A stretch of 64,000 nucleotides of DNA from Congeria kusceri (GCA_027627225.1 CM051034.1:42927048-42991047), one strand, 5' to 3'. Shown: positions 45,350 through 57,597, counted from the first letter of the stretch. The notes: a model not told the origin generated them from the letters alone. Numbers and translations: made by a program.

Positions 45350-45990
45350 GGACATGAATTTCTTGAATGAAGATACATTTATGGAAGAAATAGTCAATAA
45401 GGTTCATTGGAAGTCTCAATATGTGTACTTTTAATGTCAAGTGTCTAAATTGCAAAAATAAACGTGAGCAAGTTCTAAAATGGTTAAAATCTATTTGATT
45501 CAAATATCCATATGTATTTGGAATGCTCTTTAATCCAACAACTGTGGAGTGATGTAAAAATCTACATTGAAAGAACACAAAATGAACCTAATATTACGAA
45601 TTTTGATTATGAACATATCTGTTTTTGTAACGTTTTAGTCGACTATTCAAAAAAGTCACTGGTTGTACATTTCATTACATTATTTGCAAAATTTTACATT
45701 TTTAAAAGCAAGAATCAGAATCAGGTACCAACAATTTATTGCATATCTTCATAATATAATTAGAATCGAAGAAATAATTGCTTTCAGTAAAAATAAACTA
45801 AATTCATTTAGAACTATTTGGAACCAATTTTAAATATAGAAATCATATGCTGCATATGTATGTGCTGTTTTGGTCTATTTTTCATTGTTTACATCTCTGC
45901 ATGATCTTCTGTCTTAAATGTGTTTTTGTCATTTTCTTTTGTTATATTAATTTCTATTTATGATATATGTGTGTAAAAATTAACTGATAT
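45350..45990 (+). pseudogene. L1/Tx1-like LINE ORF2 C-terminal fragment and 3' tail
   Basis: The frame at 45512-45754 reads YLECSLIQQLWSDVKIYIER then FCNVLVDYSKKSLVVHFI and LFAKFYIFKSKNQNQVP. These are the CxxxQxLWxxVxxYI and LLAKxYIxKxKxxxxxP blocks at the end of L1/Tx1 ORF2. Upstream pieces are in other frames. The T-rich, then A-rich 3' region ends around 45990-46005 (gtgtgtaaaaat, aataaaaatgg), like a LINE 3' end. Not functional. Confidence 0.5.
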
Positions 45991-46085
45991 GTGTAAAAAT
46001 AAAAATGGTAAAACGAGGCGTATCGATTTTCATCAACCGACCTAACCGGGATAAGCCGAACAGCGAGATTGTTTAGTATGTGACA

Positions 46086-47850
46086 TTATATATCTAGTAG
46101 AACATTCAATGCCTTAAGAGCCTTACTAGCTAAATGTTCCTGGATCAATCCAAAATTCCCGGTATAGTTAAAAACAACGCCTAAGTGAGTAAAATCATTT
46201 ACAACTGGCATGAGATGGCCATTGTAGGTCGACGTTTCACCAGGCAACAGTCCCCCTCGTTTACTAAATACCATATTTTGTGTGTGTGTGTGTGTGGGGG
46301 GGGGGGGTTCTGTGTTAACCTTTAATCCCCATTTATTGCAATAGTTTAATAAATTGTCCAAGTGAGTTTGTATTTCAGGGGGAGACGTGCCTACTCTGGT
46401 CATGTCGTCAGCAAATAATAATAGAATCAAGACAATGTCGTTACTATACAACCCCGAATTAACATCATTTTGCATATTCAATTCAAGATCATCAACAAAC
46501 AGATAAAATTATAAAGGGGACATAACCTTACCTTGACGCAACACTACAGCATATGCAAAATAATCAGAGTATGATGTTAGTGATTTAACACACGATTTGA
46601 CTTTTCGGTACTTATCACGAATAATTCGTAGAATCTTCCACTTGTATTCCACATATATACATTTTTATCCACAAAGCATTTCTATTAATGATATCAAAAC
46701 ATTTAATCATATCGACAAAAATGACATGTATCCGTTTGATTTAAACAAGTGATTTTGAATTAAAGAATGCAAAATAAAAATGGCATCTGTTGTGGACCGC
46801 CCTTTTCGAAATCCGAAGTGGGCGTCCGAAAAAATGTTATGTCCTTCACAAACCTTTTCAACACGAGTATTTATAAAAGTTGTAAATAGTTTTGAAAAAG
46901 ATCTGATTATACCTCTATAATTATTTACATCAATTTTAGAACCCTTTTTGTGAAGTGGGATAATAATACCTTCTGTCCATTGTTCCGGATAACAACCCGA
47001 GTTTAATATTCTGTTAAATGAATCGAATAAGTGCATGGCTAAAATATCGACACTTTCGATAAAATATTCGTTTAAAAGATTATCACTGCCATAGGCTTTA
47101 CAACGTTTTGATAACTTAACAGCATTTGTAATTTCTTGCACTGAAATTGCTTCATCAAGTTTTGGAAAAACATTCTTTTGCTGATTAAAATCGTTATTGA
47201 TATTCAAATAATCTGCGTCGTAATTATTAGTCCCACTATTATTTGAACTATTGTTTTCAAAATAATTTTGAAAATCTTGGATAGGTATTAGATTAGAACT
47301 ATTAGAAGATTTAGTTTTAAAATATTTCCAAAACTCCTTAGGCCGACTGTTGCGTAATTTGGTTATATAATTCATTCTACTTTTATAAGCGATTTTTATC
47401 TTTTTTTCTAACAATGTTTTTGTAAATCATTTTTCGTTCACATAAAATCACCCTATTCGCATCTGATTTATTTACATTAAATAAATTAAGAGCTTCTATA
47501 GCGCATTTTAGCCAGAATGCAATCGTGGTAAAACAAGCGTTTATCATTATCCGTACAATCTTCATAATAAACTTTATCCTTATAAACTTCTTTAGAATTC
47601 TTACAGCAGTTAACAATACTATGTACGAATTAAATATATAAGGCCTGTCAAAACTGCTTTCAATCGAAAATGAAAAATATTGTCGGGCAAGAAACCTGAT
47701 GAGCCTAATTTTTTGTCCGGTGTACAATATCATGGTCTTTATTTGGGCTACAAACACGATTATTATACCTCACTTCGTTTTCACATTTTAAAATATCATG
47801 TACCCATCCCTGTATAATTTTAATATCTCATGGCGCTGGAAAGTAATATA
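46086..47850 (-). pseudogene. Non-LTR reverse transcriptase, frameshifted
   Basis: Minus-strand frames give RPKEFWKYFKTKSSN, WTEGIIIPLHKKGSKIDVNN, NYRGIIRSFSKLF, DAHFGFRKGRSTTDAIF, then in another frame FVDMIKCFDIINRNAL (motif A), LRQGKVMSPL (motif B) and LLFADDMTRVG (motif C), followed by HLGVVFNYTGNF. This is a LINE RT in the usual order with at least two frameshifts. The linker toward the endonuclease is at about 47400-47850. The clade was not settled; no RNase H was found. A (GT)n(G)n tract at 46280-46307 lies inside it. Confidence 0.75.
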
Positions 47851-48205
47851 CACCGAGCGCGGTATAATTTTTAGTATACCCCGCGCGTGACTAAAATATA
47901 CACCGCAAGTAGGCTTAAAAATAGCAATCGGGTTTTCCGAGAAATCCGTATTAGCTAATGATCAGTATTCACTTATTAAAATGTTTTTTTAAACATCAAT
48001 GTCGATGAGCGCTTGATTTTCCAACAATAAACTTTAGTTTACAATGTACGACTAGTTTGTTCTTTGAATTACAGTATTTTTGTTCGGTATAATAAAATTA
48101 ATATCACAGGCATGTTGAGGGGTATGGGCCTTTCCCAAAACTAGGTTACTTCCCTTGCGTAATCACGAGTGATGTCCCCTGTACACTTCCGGCGACTTTT
48201 ATTCA
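47851..48205. repeat. Left part of an inverted pair with 51465-51640
   Basis: gggcctttcccaaaacta at 48127 and 'cacttccggcgactttt' at 48183 are matched in inverse at about 51535-51553 and 51465-51490 ('gggtttttggaaaggccta', 'gtcgccggaagtcggg'). The stretch also holds a 'tatacaccg' inverted cluster around 47850-47910. No coding frame was seen. Confidence 0.4.
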
Positions 48206-48209
48206 TTAT

Positions 48210-48686
48210 AAGGTTAGATACCAGTAAATCATTGTGTATCCCTCCGTGGTCCATTCAAAAGTAGTGCCTATTACTAAAGAGTTCCTCTTCTCTTCTGGCA
48301 TGAAAGCCATTTAGGTATCTCAGAAATGACTTTTGTGGTTATTTCTATTATCCTATGCGTGTCTGCAACATTTTGGTGCATTTCATTGGAGGCTAACTTG
48401 AAAGGTGAACTGTTGGGGGGTGTTTACTGTTGTATGGGGCTTTTGTCGAAATATGACTGCCGAAACCTTGTTTTCTACCGGTGCCTGCATTCAAGTGAGA
48501 TGCATTTTCTTCGAAGTAACATAACATATCTTTTTTATTGCAAATTTTAGAAGAGGACAGATTGATCTTTAAATTGATACCAGGCTTGCACAATCTGAAA
48601 TAAAGGAAATGCTAGAAAAATGCTTGAAAAGTTTGCCGTTTTATAATGGGACCCTATGGGAATTGGATTTACTGCTTTCTAACCTT
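48210..48686 (+). mobile_element. 477-bp TIR element, AAGGTTAGATACC family (copy C)
   Basis: Starts aaggttagataccagtaaat and ends tttctaacctt, exactly 477 bp like its relatives. The flanks are TTATAA at the left and TTTAA at the right. An internal open frame lies at 48326-48550. Orientation is opposite to the copies in the large duplication. Confidence 0.82.
48326..48550 (+). CDS. Small cysteine-rich open frame inside the 477-bp element (copy C)
   Basis: A 74-codon frame begins MTFVVISIILCVSATFWCIS, with LLGGVYCCMGLLSK, DCRNLVFYRCLH and FLRSNITYLFYC. Compared with copies A/B it has three extra N-terminal residues and several replacements, including changes at cysteines. The frame is open without shifts. 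No family recognised. Confidence 0.22.
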   Translation: MTFVVISIILCVSATFWCISLEANLKGELLGGVYCCMGLLSKYDCRNLVFYRCLHSSEMHFLRSNITYLFYCKF

Positions 48687-49211
48687 TAAGAAAACCAGGG
48701 ACCGGCCCTTTAGGGTCCACTTATACATAAAATAACCATGTAACTGTGTTATTTTATTGCCTTTTTTTTCTTTTCACGGAAATAAATGTGAATAATATCG
48801 TAACTGACACGTTATCTACACTTTTTTTAAGCGAAACCTGTTTTTGGGGTAAAAAAAATGAAAAAAAGTACGGAAACTCGCCTTATGCAGCTCACAGCAC
48901 ATCGAATCATGTTATACGCGAATATTACACGTTTTATACCTTATTACTGTCCATTGCATTAAAATAAGTCTAAATGAACTGGTATATTGACTGGTTTATG
49001 TGATTTAGGTGCGAATTTTAGTTCACGCTCCCCATACAATCCAAGTACTGAAGCGCAAGCCAGGTGGCTTATCATGTGTCATTTTCATATGCGTTTTTGG
49101 GGCATTTCTACTTAGCGAATCGACCTGAAATTTTGCATTTGTGGTACAAGTAGATTAATAATGGTTTAGAAGAGTGTTTTTTTCATGATAGCAACATGTT
49201 GAGTTTTCTTT

Positions 49212-49688
49212 AAGGTTAGATACCAGTAAATCATTGTGTATTCCTCCGTGGTCCATTCAAACGTAGTGCCTATTACTAAAGAGTTCCTCTTCTCTTCTGG
49301 CATGAAAGCCATTTATATATCTCAGACATGCATTTTGTGGTTATTTCTTTTATCCTATGCGTGTCTGCAACATTTTGGTGCATTTCATTGGAGGCTAACT
49401 TAAAAGGTGACCTTTTGGGGTGTGTTTACTGTGGTATGGGGCTTTTGTCGAAATGTGACTGCCGAAACCTTGTTTTCTACCGGTGCCTGCATTCAAGTGA
49501 GTTGCATTTTCTTCGAAGTAACATGACATATCTTTTTTATTGCAAATTTTGGAAGAGGACAGATTGATCTTTAAATTGATACCAGGCTTGCACAATCGGA
49601 AATAAAGAAAATGCTAGAAAAATGCTTGGAAAGTTTGCCGTTTTATAATGGGACCCTATGGGAATTGGATTTACTGGTTTCTAACCAT
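49212..49688 (+). mobile_element. 477-bp TIR element, AAGGTTAGATACC family (copy D)
   Basis: This is a 477-bp copy with termini aaggttagataccagtaaat and tttctaaccat. The left flank is TTAA-like (tctttaagg), the right reads CTAACC then ATAA. It lies 525 bp after copy C in the same orientation. An internal frame is at 49328-49567. Confidence 0.82.
49328..49567 (+). CDS. Small cysteine-rich open frame inside the 477-bp element (copy D)
   Basis: A 79-codon frame begins MHFVVISFILCVSATFWCIS, with LLGCVYCGMGLLSK, CDCRNLVFYRCLH and FLRSNMTYLFYCKF. It extends five residues past the stop of the others. The differences from copy C look more like drift than constraint. No family recognised. Confidence 0.22.
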   Translation: MHFVVISFILCVSATFWCISLEANLKGDLLGCVYCGMGLLSKCDCRNLVFYRCLHSSELHFLRSNMTYLFYCKFWKRTD

Positions 49689-51464
49689 AAGGCGGGATAA
49701 GCGTATTGATATTTACCGAAAAACATGCAATATATTTGCTTTTCAATCTTAAAATTGTGTTGATGTCGCAAAAATAAATTTACAAATATCAACATTCGTA
49801 TATAATATACATCATGTACTTTATTTATCGATTTAATTAAATTATTATTTAGATTTTTAACAATATTGTCTACTCTTTGCAGATTGACAAACAAACAGTA
49901 CGTTTAACGGTTATTATGCAATAAAACACAAAAATAGCGATTTCAATATCTAAACAACCTATGCCTTCGTCCTGTATTTAATTTGCATTATTAAATTAAA
50001 TAAATAAATACAGCTGTTTTTAGTAAAATGATTTTGCTAAGTAACTCTAAGCTAACATTCTTCTGGCGACTAAAATTACGAAAATAAGGTATTATCACAA
50101 AAAGTTTGAGCGTAGTTCCGATGTTTTTGACAGCAACTTCTTATTTGAATTCCATACACATTTGTGTTTAACTTTAAAGCTGTTTTCGTTGCAGATATTC
50201 TTGTTGTGTGCTAAATATTAGACGGTGTTTGAAAATGCTTTGCTTTAATCTTGAAATATAAAGTAACAAAACAACTATCTTTTTAATTACTGTTAACACA
50301 ATATTACAATAACTAAAGATAATGTCACTCCTCATTAAATGTTATAATTGATGTTGTAATAAAGAGATTAAGTAAGTAATTTGTTTATTATTGTGTCATG
50401 TGTTTATAAAATGTTCATGATAACTTCATATAATCAACGAATAAAAAAACACCCGACCAAAGGGGTCTATATGTCACCAGGAAATAGATATGTCGTGATG
50501 ATTATGTACATAACAGGGTGAGTATCTATAATACAACAGACATAGATATATACATTTTGAAAAAAGTTTACACAGTTCAGAGTTAGTAATTTACTAAGCC
50601 AATAGAAGAGTCTAATATACGTTTGAATAAATATTTTATACTTGTTGAGTTTAGTTTTCCTTTATGTATATAACTCTAACTGAGATCATTTCTTCATTTC
50701 TGTCGGAATCGTGGTACTCAAACAGCATTTTATTCTCGCAGCAGCTTATTCTCGTATGTTTTAGAGAAAAAAACAACACGATGAGCTTTTAAATGTTCAC
50801 CACCTTTCATTTCTTTTTTCAGAATTGAAAATTAAATGCTGTGCAAAATTATTTAACTCTTCAATTTAAACAAATTTATTAATTCGAAAAAGTGTTTAAT
50901 GCTTTTAATTATGTTCTGTTCTGTTTAATAAGGTGGCGAAATTTTATAGGGTGATAGGCAAAGAACAATAGCGGAGACAACAACATTTAATGTGAGATAA
51001 ACTTTAATTTGAGACGCAAACAATGTAGACGAAGTGTGACATGTTAGTTTTCTCTGCAGGATATTTATCATCAATGCATTACGCAATTGCACGGATTAGC
51101 GGTATTATTCTAAGGGCAATTTGATAAGACCCCCGCGGTTTGTGGCTTTGGTATTTGTACCAAATACAGACGGATCCCATTGGGAAACATGTGTTAATTC
51201 GTGATATTTATGTATGGAAAACAACCGTTTAAGACGAGACAAGGAGACTTTTTTTTCCGGATACCTGTCATACGGATATGTGGCCTTAGTAATGAGTTTA
51301 AAACGATACTACATTAAGTTCAAATAATTCATTTTTGTAACATATATCCTCTATGAGTTTTTTATAATATTTAATCGAAAACATTTGGTTTTAAAAATTT
51401 CCATTACAAGTTTTGAAAGCCGATTGGTCGTAGATCTAAAATATTTGATATGGCAAGCTAGTAA
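49689..51464. other. AT-rich stretch without recognised features
   Basis: No coding frame longer than chance expectation and no clear TIRs or tandem arrays were seen. Confidence 0.5.
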
Positions 51465-51640
51465 AAAAGTCGCCGGAAGTCGGGTTTCAAATATGGCGGA
51501 TGTGAATTCGCAATAACGGGAGGTAATTTCCAAGGGTTTTTGGAAAGGCCTATAGTAAATATTGTCCCTCTTCGGCCTCGGTTGACATCACTCTCCTCGG
51601 GGTGCAATATTTACTATACCACTCTACTGCCTATGATTTT
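51465..51640. repeat. Right part of an inverted pair with 47851-48205, with its own hairpin
   Basis: The stretch carries the inverse of 'acttccggcgactttt' and 'ggcctttccc' from 48127-48200. It ends in a palindromic pair, 'tatagtaaatattg' at 51552 and 'caatatttactata' at 51604, enclosing a GC-rich loop. Confidence 0.45.
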
Positions 51641-52036
51641 TATATATTATCTTACTTTTAATGGCATTCTGATATTCTGTCATTAAATTTTCATAACCAA
51701 CTTATTTTCTGAATGTACCTACCGGCGGGTTTATAGTGAAAATTGATGGTTATAAGTTTTATTACCGGGCAATTTCTGTGAAAGACAATATATTAATTTG
51801 TCGTAGAGAAATAACTATGGCGTGAAACAAAACTCAATTCTCAAATAATCTCAACATGAGAATCGGCAATTACAATACGATAAGTTTATGATTTGAATGT
51901 CTATGTTTCTTCTCGGCTCGCTTCGTGACCCGTTTTGTTCCTTTTAATTCATGCTAAAATGAACAGTTATACATTTTAAATATTCCGCACATAAAAACCT
52001 TAACTTGCATCGAAAATTAGCGAGATGAATATGTAA

Positions 52037-53998
52037 AGCCACAACAAATTGATCAGATGTTCGTCGGATTTGCCGCACCTTAAAATCGTAAATCGAATTT
52101 TTTTTTTTTTTTTTTTTTGCGCCTGGACCTACAACTTTGCCCCGCACCCGATTTTTTAAATGAAGTTTTCATCAACGAGTCTCATTTTACGTTAAACGCC
52201 GACTTTGTGGTGTCCCCAAATCATAACAAGCAATTGGTACTAATATAGACGTGAATAAGGCACTTTGCGGCGACTGGTTTATATACAGAGCGCATAATTT
52301 TTGACCCAAACCGTTTCTCTCCAATAGCCAGTCTGGCACAGCTGCCATGTGTATTTCGAGGTCAAATTACACCAAAACGGAAGTCACATCCTCAGGGTTA
52401 CATGCTGTCAGTTAGATAATAAACACATAGGGTTCAGTGTATAATGCATATGATTTTTTTAAATACAGTTTAAATGATATGTTTTGGTATCAATTTAAAG
52501 GTATATATGTAAGAAATAAGAAAAAAAATACAGTTTTAGGCACTACTTTATTTTAAGTGGTTCCCAGCTTCATAACTTTTGGCCCATGTATTCATGCACA
52601 AAATGGCAGCCCCCATGCCTGTCAAAACCGGTGTGTTTATTCTAAGGTAAATATTTTGAGTTATAACGTATAGAAATTTTTGACATGCTGTTTTGGCCTT
52701 ATCTTTCCAACAATGTATGGTGATATATTGGGAAGTCGCTTGGTCATGGTGATAAAACATTGAATATTTTATATGTAACACTGACGGAATTTATTTGCGC
52801 ATGCTTAACCTCGAGATAGCTAGCAAGCTCTCGTACTATCAGCAGACACAACAGTTAATTAAAGGATTATTTTGTTGATAAAGGAAGTGTGAAATTGGCT
52901 GTCTGGAATATGTCAAATGGGCTGATTATCGGGTATGTTTACAGTTCGGACAGTTTTGACCAACGGTTTGTCCTTGATTTCTTACTTCTAATATCCACAC
53001 AATTAAATTGTTTTTGACATGTCCATTTTATAAATTCAACGTATCTGTTTGGTGTACATTTTGTTCAACTTTCATATATTAAGGTACATTTAACAGGGCA
53101 AGCCAATTCATTATGTTAGTTATTAATTTCAATACATTTATGGATATATTTTGTTAACATGTTGTAGATATTTTAAGAGTGTATGTTGAAATAAAAAATA
53201 ATAATCCAAGTTTACTGCAATAAACAATTTAAAAAAATGTAAATAAAAAAATCTAAATATACTAATGCTTTTGTTAATGCCATAATGCAATTAATATACA
53301 GCACAGTGAAGTATAATTTTATAACAATTAAAACAATAAGATATAACCCACACGCAACAATGTTGTGAGTCGATTAAAAATTGGCTCAAGAAAAATACGA
53401 GCAAGTGCGAGCCCTGGTTTACGGTTTAAAAAAAAATGGTGGCGTCCAGTTGTTTCGTCGTGTCGTTTAAAGATACAGAACTTATACTATTCCTAAATTG
53501 TTTTGTGTTTATTGTATGACATTTCATATTAATGATATTAAACTGTTGGTAGTGAATGACTTGGTGTATCAAATATCTATTTTGATAACGACAATTACCT
53601 TGCATAAGGTCTACTTTCTCATAGTTAAGATATGGCTATTTAGTATTTACTGCCGGGTGTTAATTTAATATCACTATTGGAGACTTGTTGCACAAAACTC
53701 AATGCAGGACATGGTCGAAGAAGAGATGGAGAAATTAGTTGCTCAGTTTATTACATATATATTGATGTTGACAACAATTTATGGACCAGAGCAGAGGAAG
53801 AGGAAATTATTGACAAGATATCAAGTTATGATGGCGTTTGGCAGTAATTTTTAATCACTATGGGCAAGATAGGATTTTTTTATCTTGCGCTTTTCGCTCG
53901 CCTCCGATTTAATCGAAAATGGAAAAAAATATATTTTTCGCTCGCTCCAATTTTTTTTGGACAAAATCCTTAGAACAACTGATCAATTTGTTGTGGCC
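52037..53998. mobile_element. Harbinger-like TIR element (1962 bp, TAA flanks)
   Basis: The TIRs are AGCCACAACAAATTGATCAG (left) and the inverse ctgatcaatttgttgtggcc (right). TAA flanks lie at 52034-52036 and 53999-54001. It is the same family as 37049-38514 in reverse order, sharing for example 'gctagcaagctctcg', 'cagacacaacagttaattaa', 'tggcgtccagttgtttcg' and the 'cgctcgcctccg' subterminal zone. It carries about 500 bp more near 52262-52810. Around 53770-53845 a short frame reads NNLWTRAEEEEIIDKIS, faintly like a MADF or Myb/SANT helix, perhaps a coding remnant. Confidence 0.75.
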
Positions 53999-54624
53999 TA
54001 AGGACTATAATATGCCCATGATTCTACTTGGCTCATGACCCAATTAAACCATTTATCAATGACTTCGAACGCTACATAGTGGACTACTTTCTTCCGCGAT
54101 TTATAGTCTCAAAATTTGATCCTAATGTAAAAGCTGTTAATTATTCGACTTTTTGAGTTTGTTTTAAAACACATTATGTTCTAGTCACGTTATTCATCAA
54201 AAACGATGGATGTATTTGGGAAACGTTCATGATATATTTCAAAATGGCACTTCTTACTTTCGCGTAATATTGAATGAGTTAAAATCATATCGATTACAGC
54301 CTTCGGATTTTAGAAGTGGTACCTATAGTTGTTCGCAGAAAAAGGTACAGGATGCTGCTGACATTGAGCATGGGGGGAAAGCCGGTCCAGTTTTTTTGAC
54401 ATTTTCTTATAATTTAGAAAATACTATGTTTTGTCAGTTTAATGCGTCTAATTAAGGTTTTTAAACATAGTATAATTTATTCTTCATTATATATTTGCAA
54501 AATATATTATATTTGAAAGTTATGAAATATTTCTATGTTGACCAGCTCAGAGAGGCAGCATGGGGGAACCAAAAAGAAGCAGGTTGCAGCATCCTGCTAT
54601 TTTGCTCTAGATCTTTCCCTTCTT

Positions 54625-54805
54625 ACGTACTTACTTACTTTACTCACTCTCTTACATACTTCCTTCCAACCGTCCTTCCTTCCTTTCTTCCTTACTTACT
54701 TACACTTACTTATTTACTTAGTTACTTACTTACTTACTTACACTTACTTACTTACTTACTTAGTTACTTGCTTACTTACTTACTTACCTACTTACTTAGT
54801 CCTTC
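54625..54805. repeat. (TTAC)n microsatellite before the shared galactosyltransferase exon
   Basis: An imperfect tract of ttac/ttcc units runs about 180 bp and ends some 48 bp upstream of the acceptor of the exon at 54854. It has the same strand orientation as the (ACTT)n tracts after the 146-bp exons. The Leu/Thr/Tyr-rich frames across it are artefacts. Confidence 0.92.
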
Positions 54806-54853
54806 ATTCATTTAAATGTGTTAGATAAAACCCTTGTAATGCTCCGATTTCAG

Positions 54854-55041
54854 AGTTCGAATGGATCGTTTAACCGCGCCAAGTTGTTCAACGTTGGTTA
54901 CAACGAGTCTCGGGCAGTTGGAAACTTTAGCTGCTACATTTTTCACGACGTTGATTTGATTCCCATGTCACCAGACAACCAATACTCCTGCGGTGATAAT
55001 CCAAAACACATGGCAGTTGCCAATGAAAAGTTTAATTTCAA
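54854..55041 (+). CDS. Beta-1,4-galactosyltransferase-like exon with FNRA and DVD motifs (shared, single copy)
   Basis: The 188-bp exon is bounded by acceptor gatttcag and donor aa|gtaagt. It encodes SSNGSFNRAKLFNVGYNES, then NFSCYIFHDVDLIPMSPDNQ, YSCGDNPKHMAVANEKFNF. FNRAKLxNVG, FxDVDLIP and the YxC...PxHxxVAxxKF pattern are hallmark GT7 beta-1,4-galactosyltransferase segments; DVD is the metal and UDP-sugar site. Its phase 0 start matches the end of both 146-bp exons (IIEQ). It ends two bases into a codon. The following GGVxAL and WGWGxEDD exons were not found before 64000. Which member (Gal or GalNAc transferase, acceptor type) cannot be told from this part. Confidence 0.85.
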
Positions 55042-55177
55042 GTAAGTTTTTACCTGTACTGATGCTTTCTGATTAAAGACCCTTTGTGTAATATAAAGGT
55101 ACACTCGTGATTGTCGTTTAAAAATACGTATACATCTGTGATATTAAATAATTAATTTCCTTACGAAACGATCTGAG

Positions 55178-55432
55178 GCGTGTCGTGGGAAACCCGGGCT
55201 TAATGCATCTGCGTAAAGTGTCGTCCCGGATCAGCCTGGGCAGTCCGAACAGGCTATTCCAGGCCGACACTTTCCGCCTACAGTGGGTTTATGTTTAGAA
55301 AAGACTTCCTTGAAACAGAAAATACCATAAAAGCGGAAAGTGCCGTCCTGGATTACCCTATGCGGACTGCACAGGTTAATCCGGGTTGACACTTTACGCA
55401 TATGCATTAAGCCAGGTTTTCCTACGACATGC
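55178..55432. mobile_element. Fold-back MITE-like element, 'gcgtaaagtgtcgtcc' family (copy 1)
   Basis: The left end is cgtgtcgtgggaaacccggg then cttaatgcatctgcg. The right end is its inverse (gcatatgcattaagccaggt then tttcctacgacatgc). Internal inverse pairs are 'gtgtcgtcccggatcagcctg' against 'caggttaatccgg'. About 255 bp, no frame. I associate this family with dreissenid/myoid bivalves from memory. Confidence 0.75.
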
Positions 55433-56569
55433 CCCCATGTTTTTGTAGATGACATTTGCGAAAGCATCATTATTAACTCCAATTACCGGAATTAGTATCG
55501 TATAACTTTTCTTGATACGTATGGGTAATTATACATATGTTAAACTCTCTATTACACATCAGACTACTGGATCATATAGAATATGTAAGTGCTTAATACG
55601 ATTTAGAGAAAAAAGAATCGAATCTAACGTAAATTATTACAGAAGGTATGGTAGTTTTTGTGCCAAAAAAAAGACACTTGTATCAAAACAGAAACTCATT
55701 TAAATCATTGCTTATACATGCTGCTTTACATTCCGCAGAGTGCATAATAGAATCAAAACGCCGACAGTGTACAATTCCTGTTGGCGACAAAAGGAACTAA
55801 AAGCATGTAAATTATGAGTGTGTTTTTGCTAAAAAGGTCAAGTATAAATAGAACAATATGTTAATATCATGCACACAGTTGATTTTTGTATTGTTCTTCA
55901 AATACAAAGGGCAATAACTCAGATACTGGCCCGATGTGGCACATTCATTATCAAATGATGTAATGGTCATATACAGACTTATTTTGGTACCCGATCTTTA
56001 CTTACTTCGTGGTAAAGGTCTGGCATCACCCAAATTTCCTATGGTAACACCGGTTAAATCAAAATGGCTGAGGTACGTTACTTTGTATAGGCAATTTTAA
56101 ACGAGCTTGAAAATTAAGTACTTCTTTACATGTCGTTGTAATATCTTTTCGCCTTTCATTCAACGTTTGTCTGTTTATATGCATGTTTGCCATTTCAGTA
56201 TAAATTATAGTTTTATTAAAAAGCTCACCCAAATTAACTTGATGTCTATTTTAGATACTCGGATAAGTGTCCATGAACTAATTAAGTGTAAGCAGTTAAT
56301 GCGTATTGGTAGTTAAATTTGATTTCTAATCATGCTCAAAAGACCAATCACGTTACTGTATATTAAGTTTGTGTTAAAGTAAAAAGTATTACAGCAAAAG
56401 TAAATGTGTATTGTATAACCATTTTATTACATTTGGAAATACATAAACAATGTAGACCTAGTTAGTAGTGTTGATGCCAGTAGAACTTGTATAATTCTTG
56501 TTTTTGTATTTATTTTCAGGTTGTTGATTCATTTAGAAATTGCTGGATTCATTTTGTGTGCATGACTGA
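55433..56569. other. Non-coding stretch partly repeated at 59020-59360
   Basis: About 100 bp around 55726-55835 ('ctgttggcgacaaaagg', 'aactaaaagcatg', 'tttttgctaaaa') recurs in the same orientation at 59055-59180. Weaker matches continue. No gene was recognised. Confidence 0.4.
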
Positions 56570-57597
56570 GGCCTAAATTTAAATTAAGTTTGTTTGCCCT
56601 TTATCGACCGACCCACAAAAAAGCCGCCGACTCAAAAAAATTTATTGCAAAATCTGCGGTAATTATTTTTTTATTTAGGTTTTTTTTTCTTTCTTTAATT
56701 TCGTATTTTTGTTTCGCTCAAAACTTTCATAAGCTACAATTTTGATCATTCAGGCGCTTGAACAAAAGTGTGAAAACAAGCGCCCATTGACCTGATTCTA
56801 GTAAACATGGTGTATTTCACGTTTTGACGTGAACCCACCGGGCGACGTATGACGTCATCATCTGTGTATATAATAATGTTTTGTTCTAAGGTTAGATACC
56901 AGTAAAGAATAGGGTGATCCTTGGAAAGTTGTCCGTATTTGAAATATATCGTTTTTTCTTCAGTCAAAAGAAAGATACATTTCGCATAACGAACATTGGT
57001 TTCAATGGTTATTTCCTGAAAACGACATGTCTTTTGTGCACTTTGATGTATCATGACACCGAATTACTTGAAATTTTAATATTCAGCAGTTTATGTATAG
57101 GCAGCATGTGCTTTTGTCGAATTCGCGAGTGTTTCTTACGGGCGACAAGTTGAGCTATCCTACTACCCCTGGCGTCGGCGTCTGAATTGGTTGAAGTTTT
57201 TATTAACATGTCTTGTAACTTCAAAACTACACAAGTTATTCACTTGAAACTTGGAACTAACCTTTGTCATCAACTAGTATCAGGGGCAACATTACCCATA
57301 ACTATGTTTTGTATTTTGACAGTGTTATGCACACTTTTTACATACATTTTATGGCTAAAGTTTTTGTTCCAAAAATGTATAAAGGCTTCACTTAAAAGTT
57401 TTGTATTTTAACAAATGTATGCCCCTTTAATCAAATTATTTTTAATTTTCAATTCAATGATTTGACATTTTTGTAGTTAACCAGAATGTATTTGTACCGT
57501 ATTAATATGATTGGGACTGTCTAGTCAGTTCAGCCATTGATAATAATACACATGTTTTCTTGTCAGACAGTATGTATCTATGCTGTATTAATTAATA

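Noticed and set aside
42794..45754. ORF1-like fragment and L1-like C-terminus as one full LINE
   Set aside because: The 2.2 kb between them is AT-rich with no RT or endonuclease blocks, and an A-rich tail follows the ORF1 fragment.
54495..54828. Leu/Tyr/Thr-rich frames immediately upstream of the shared exon
   Set aside because: Translation of the (TTAC)n microsatellite; the exon itself starts at a clear AG acceptor at 54853.
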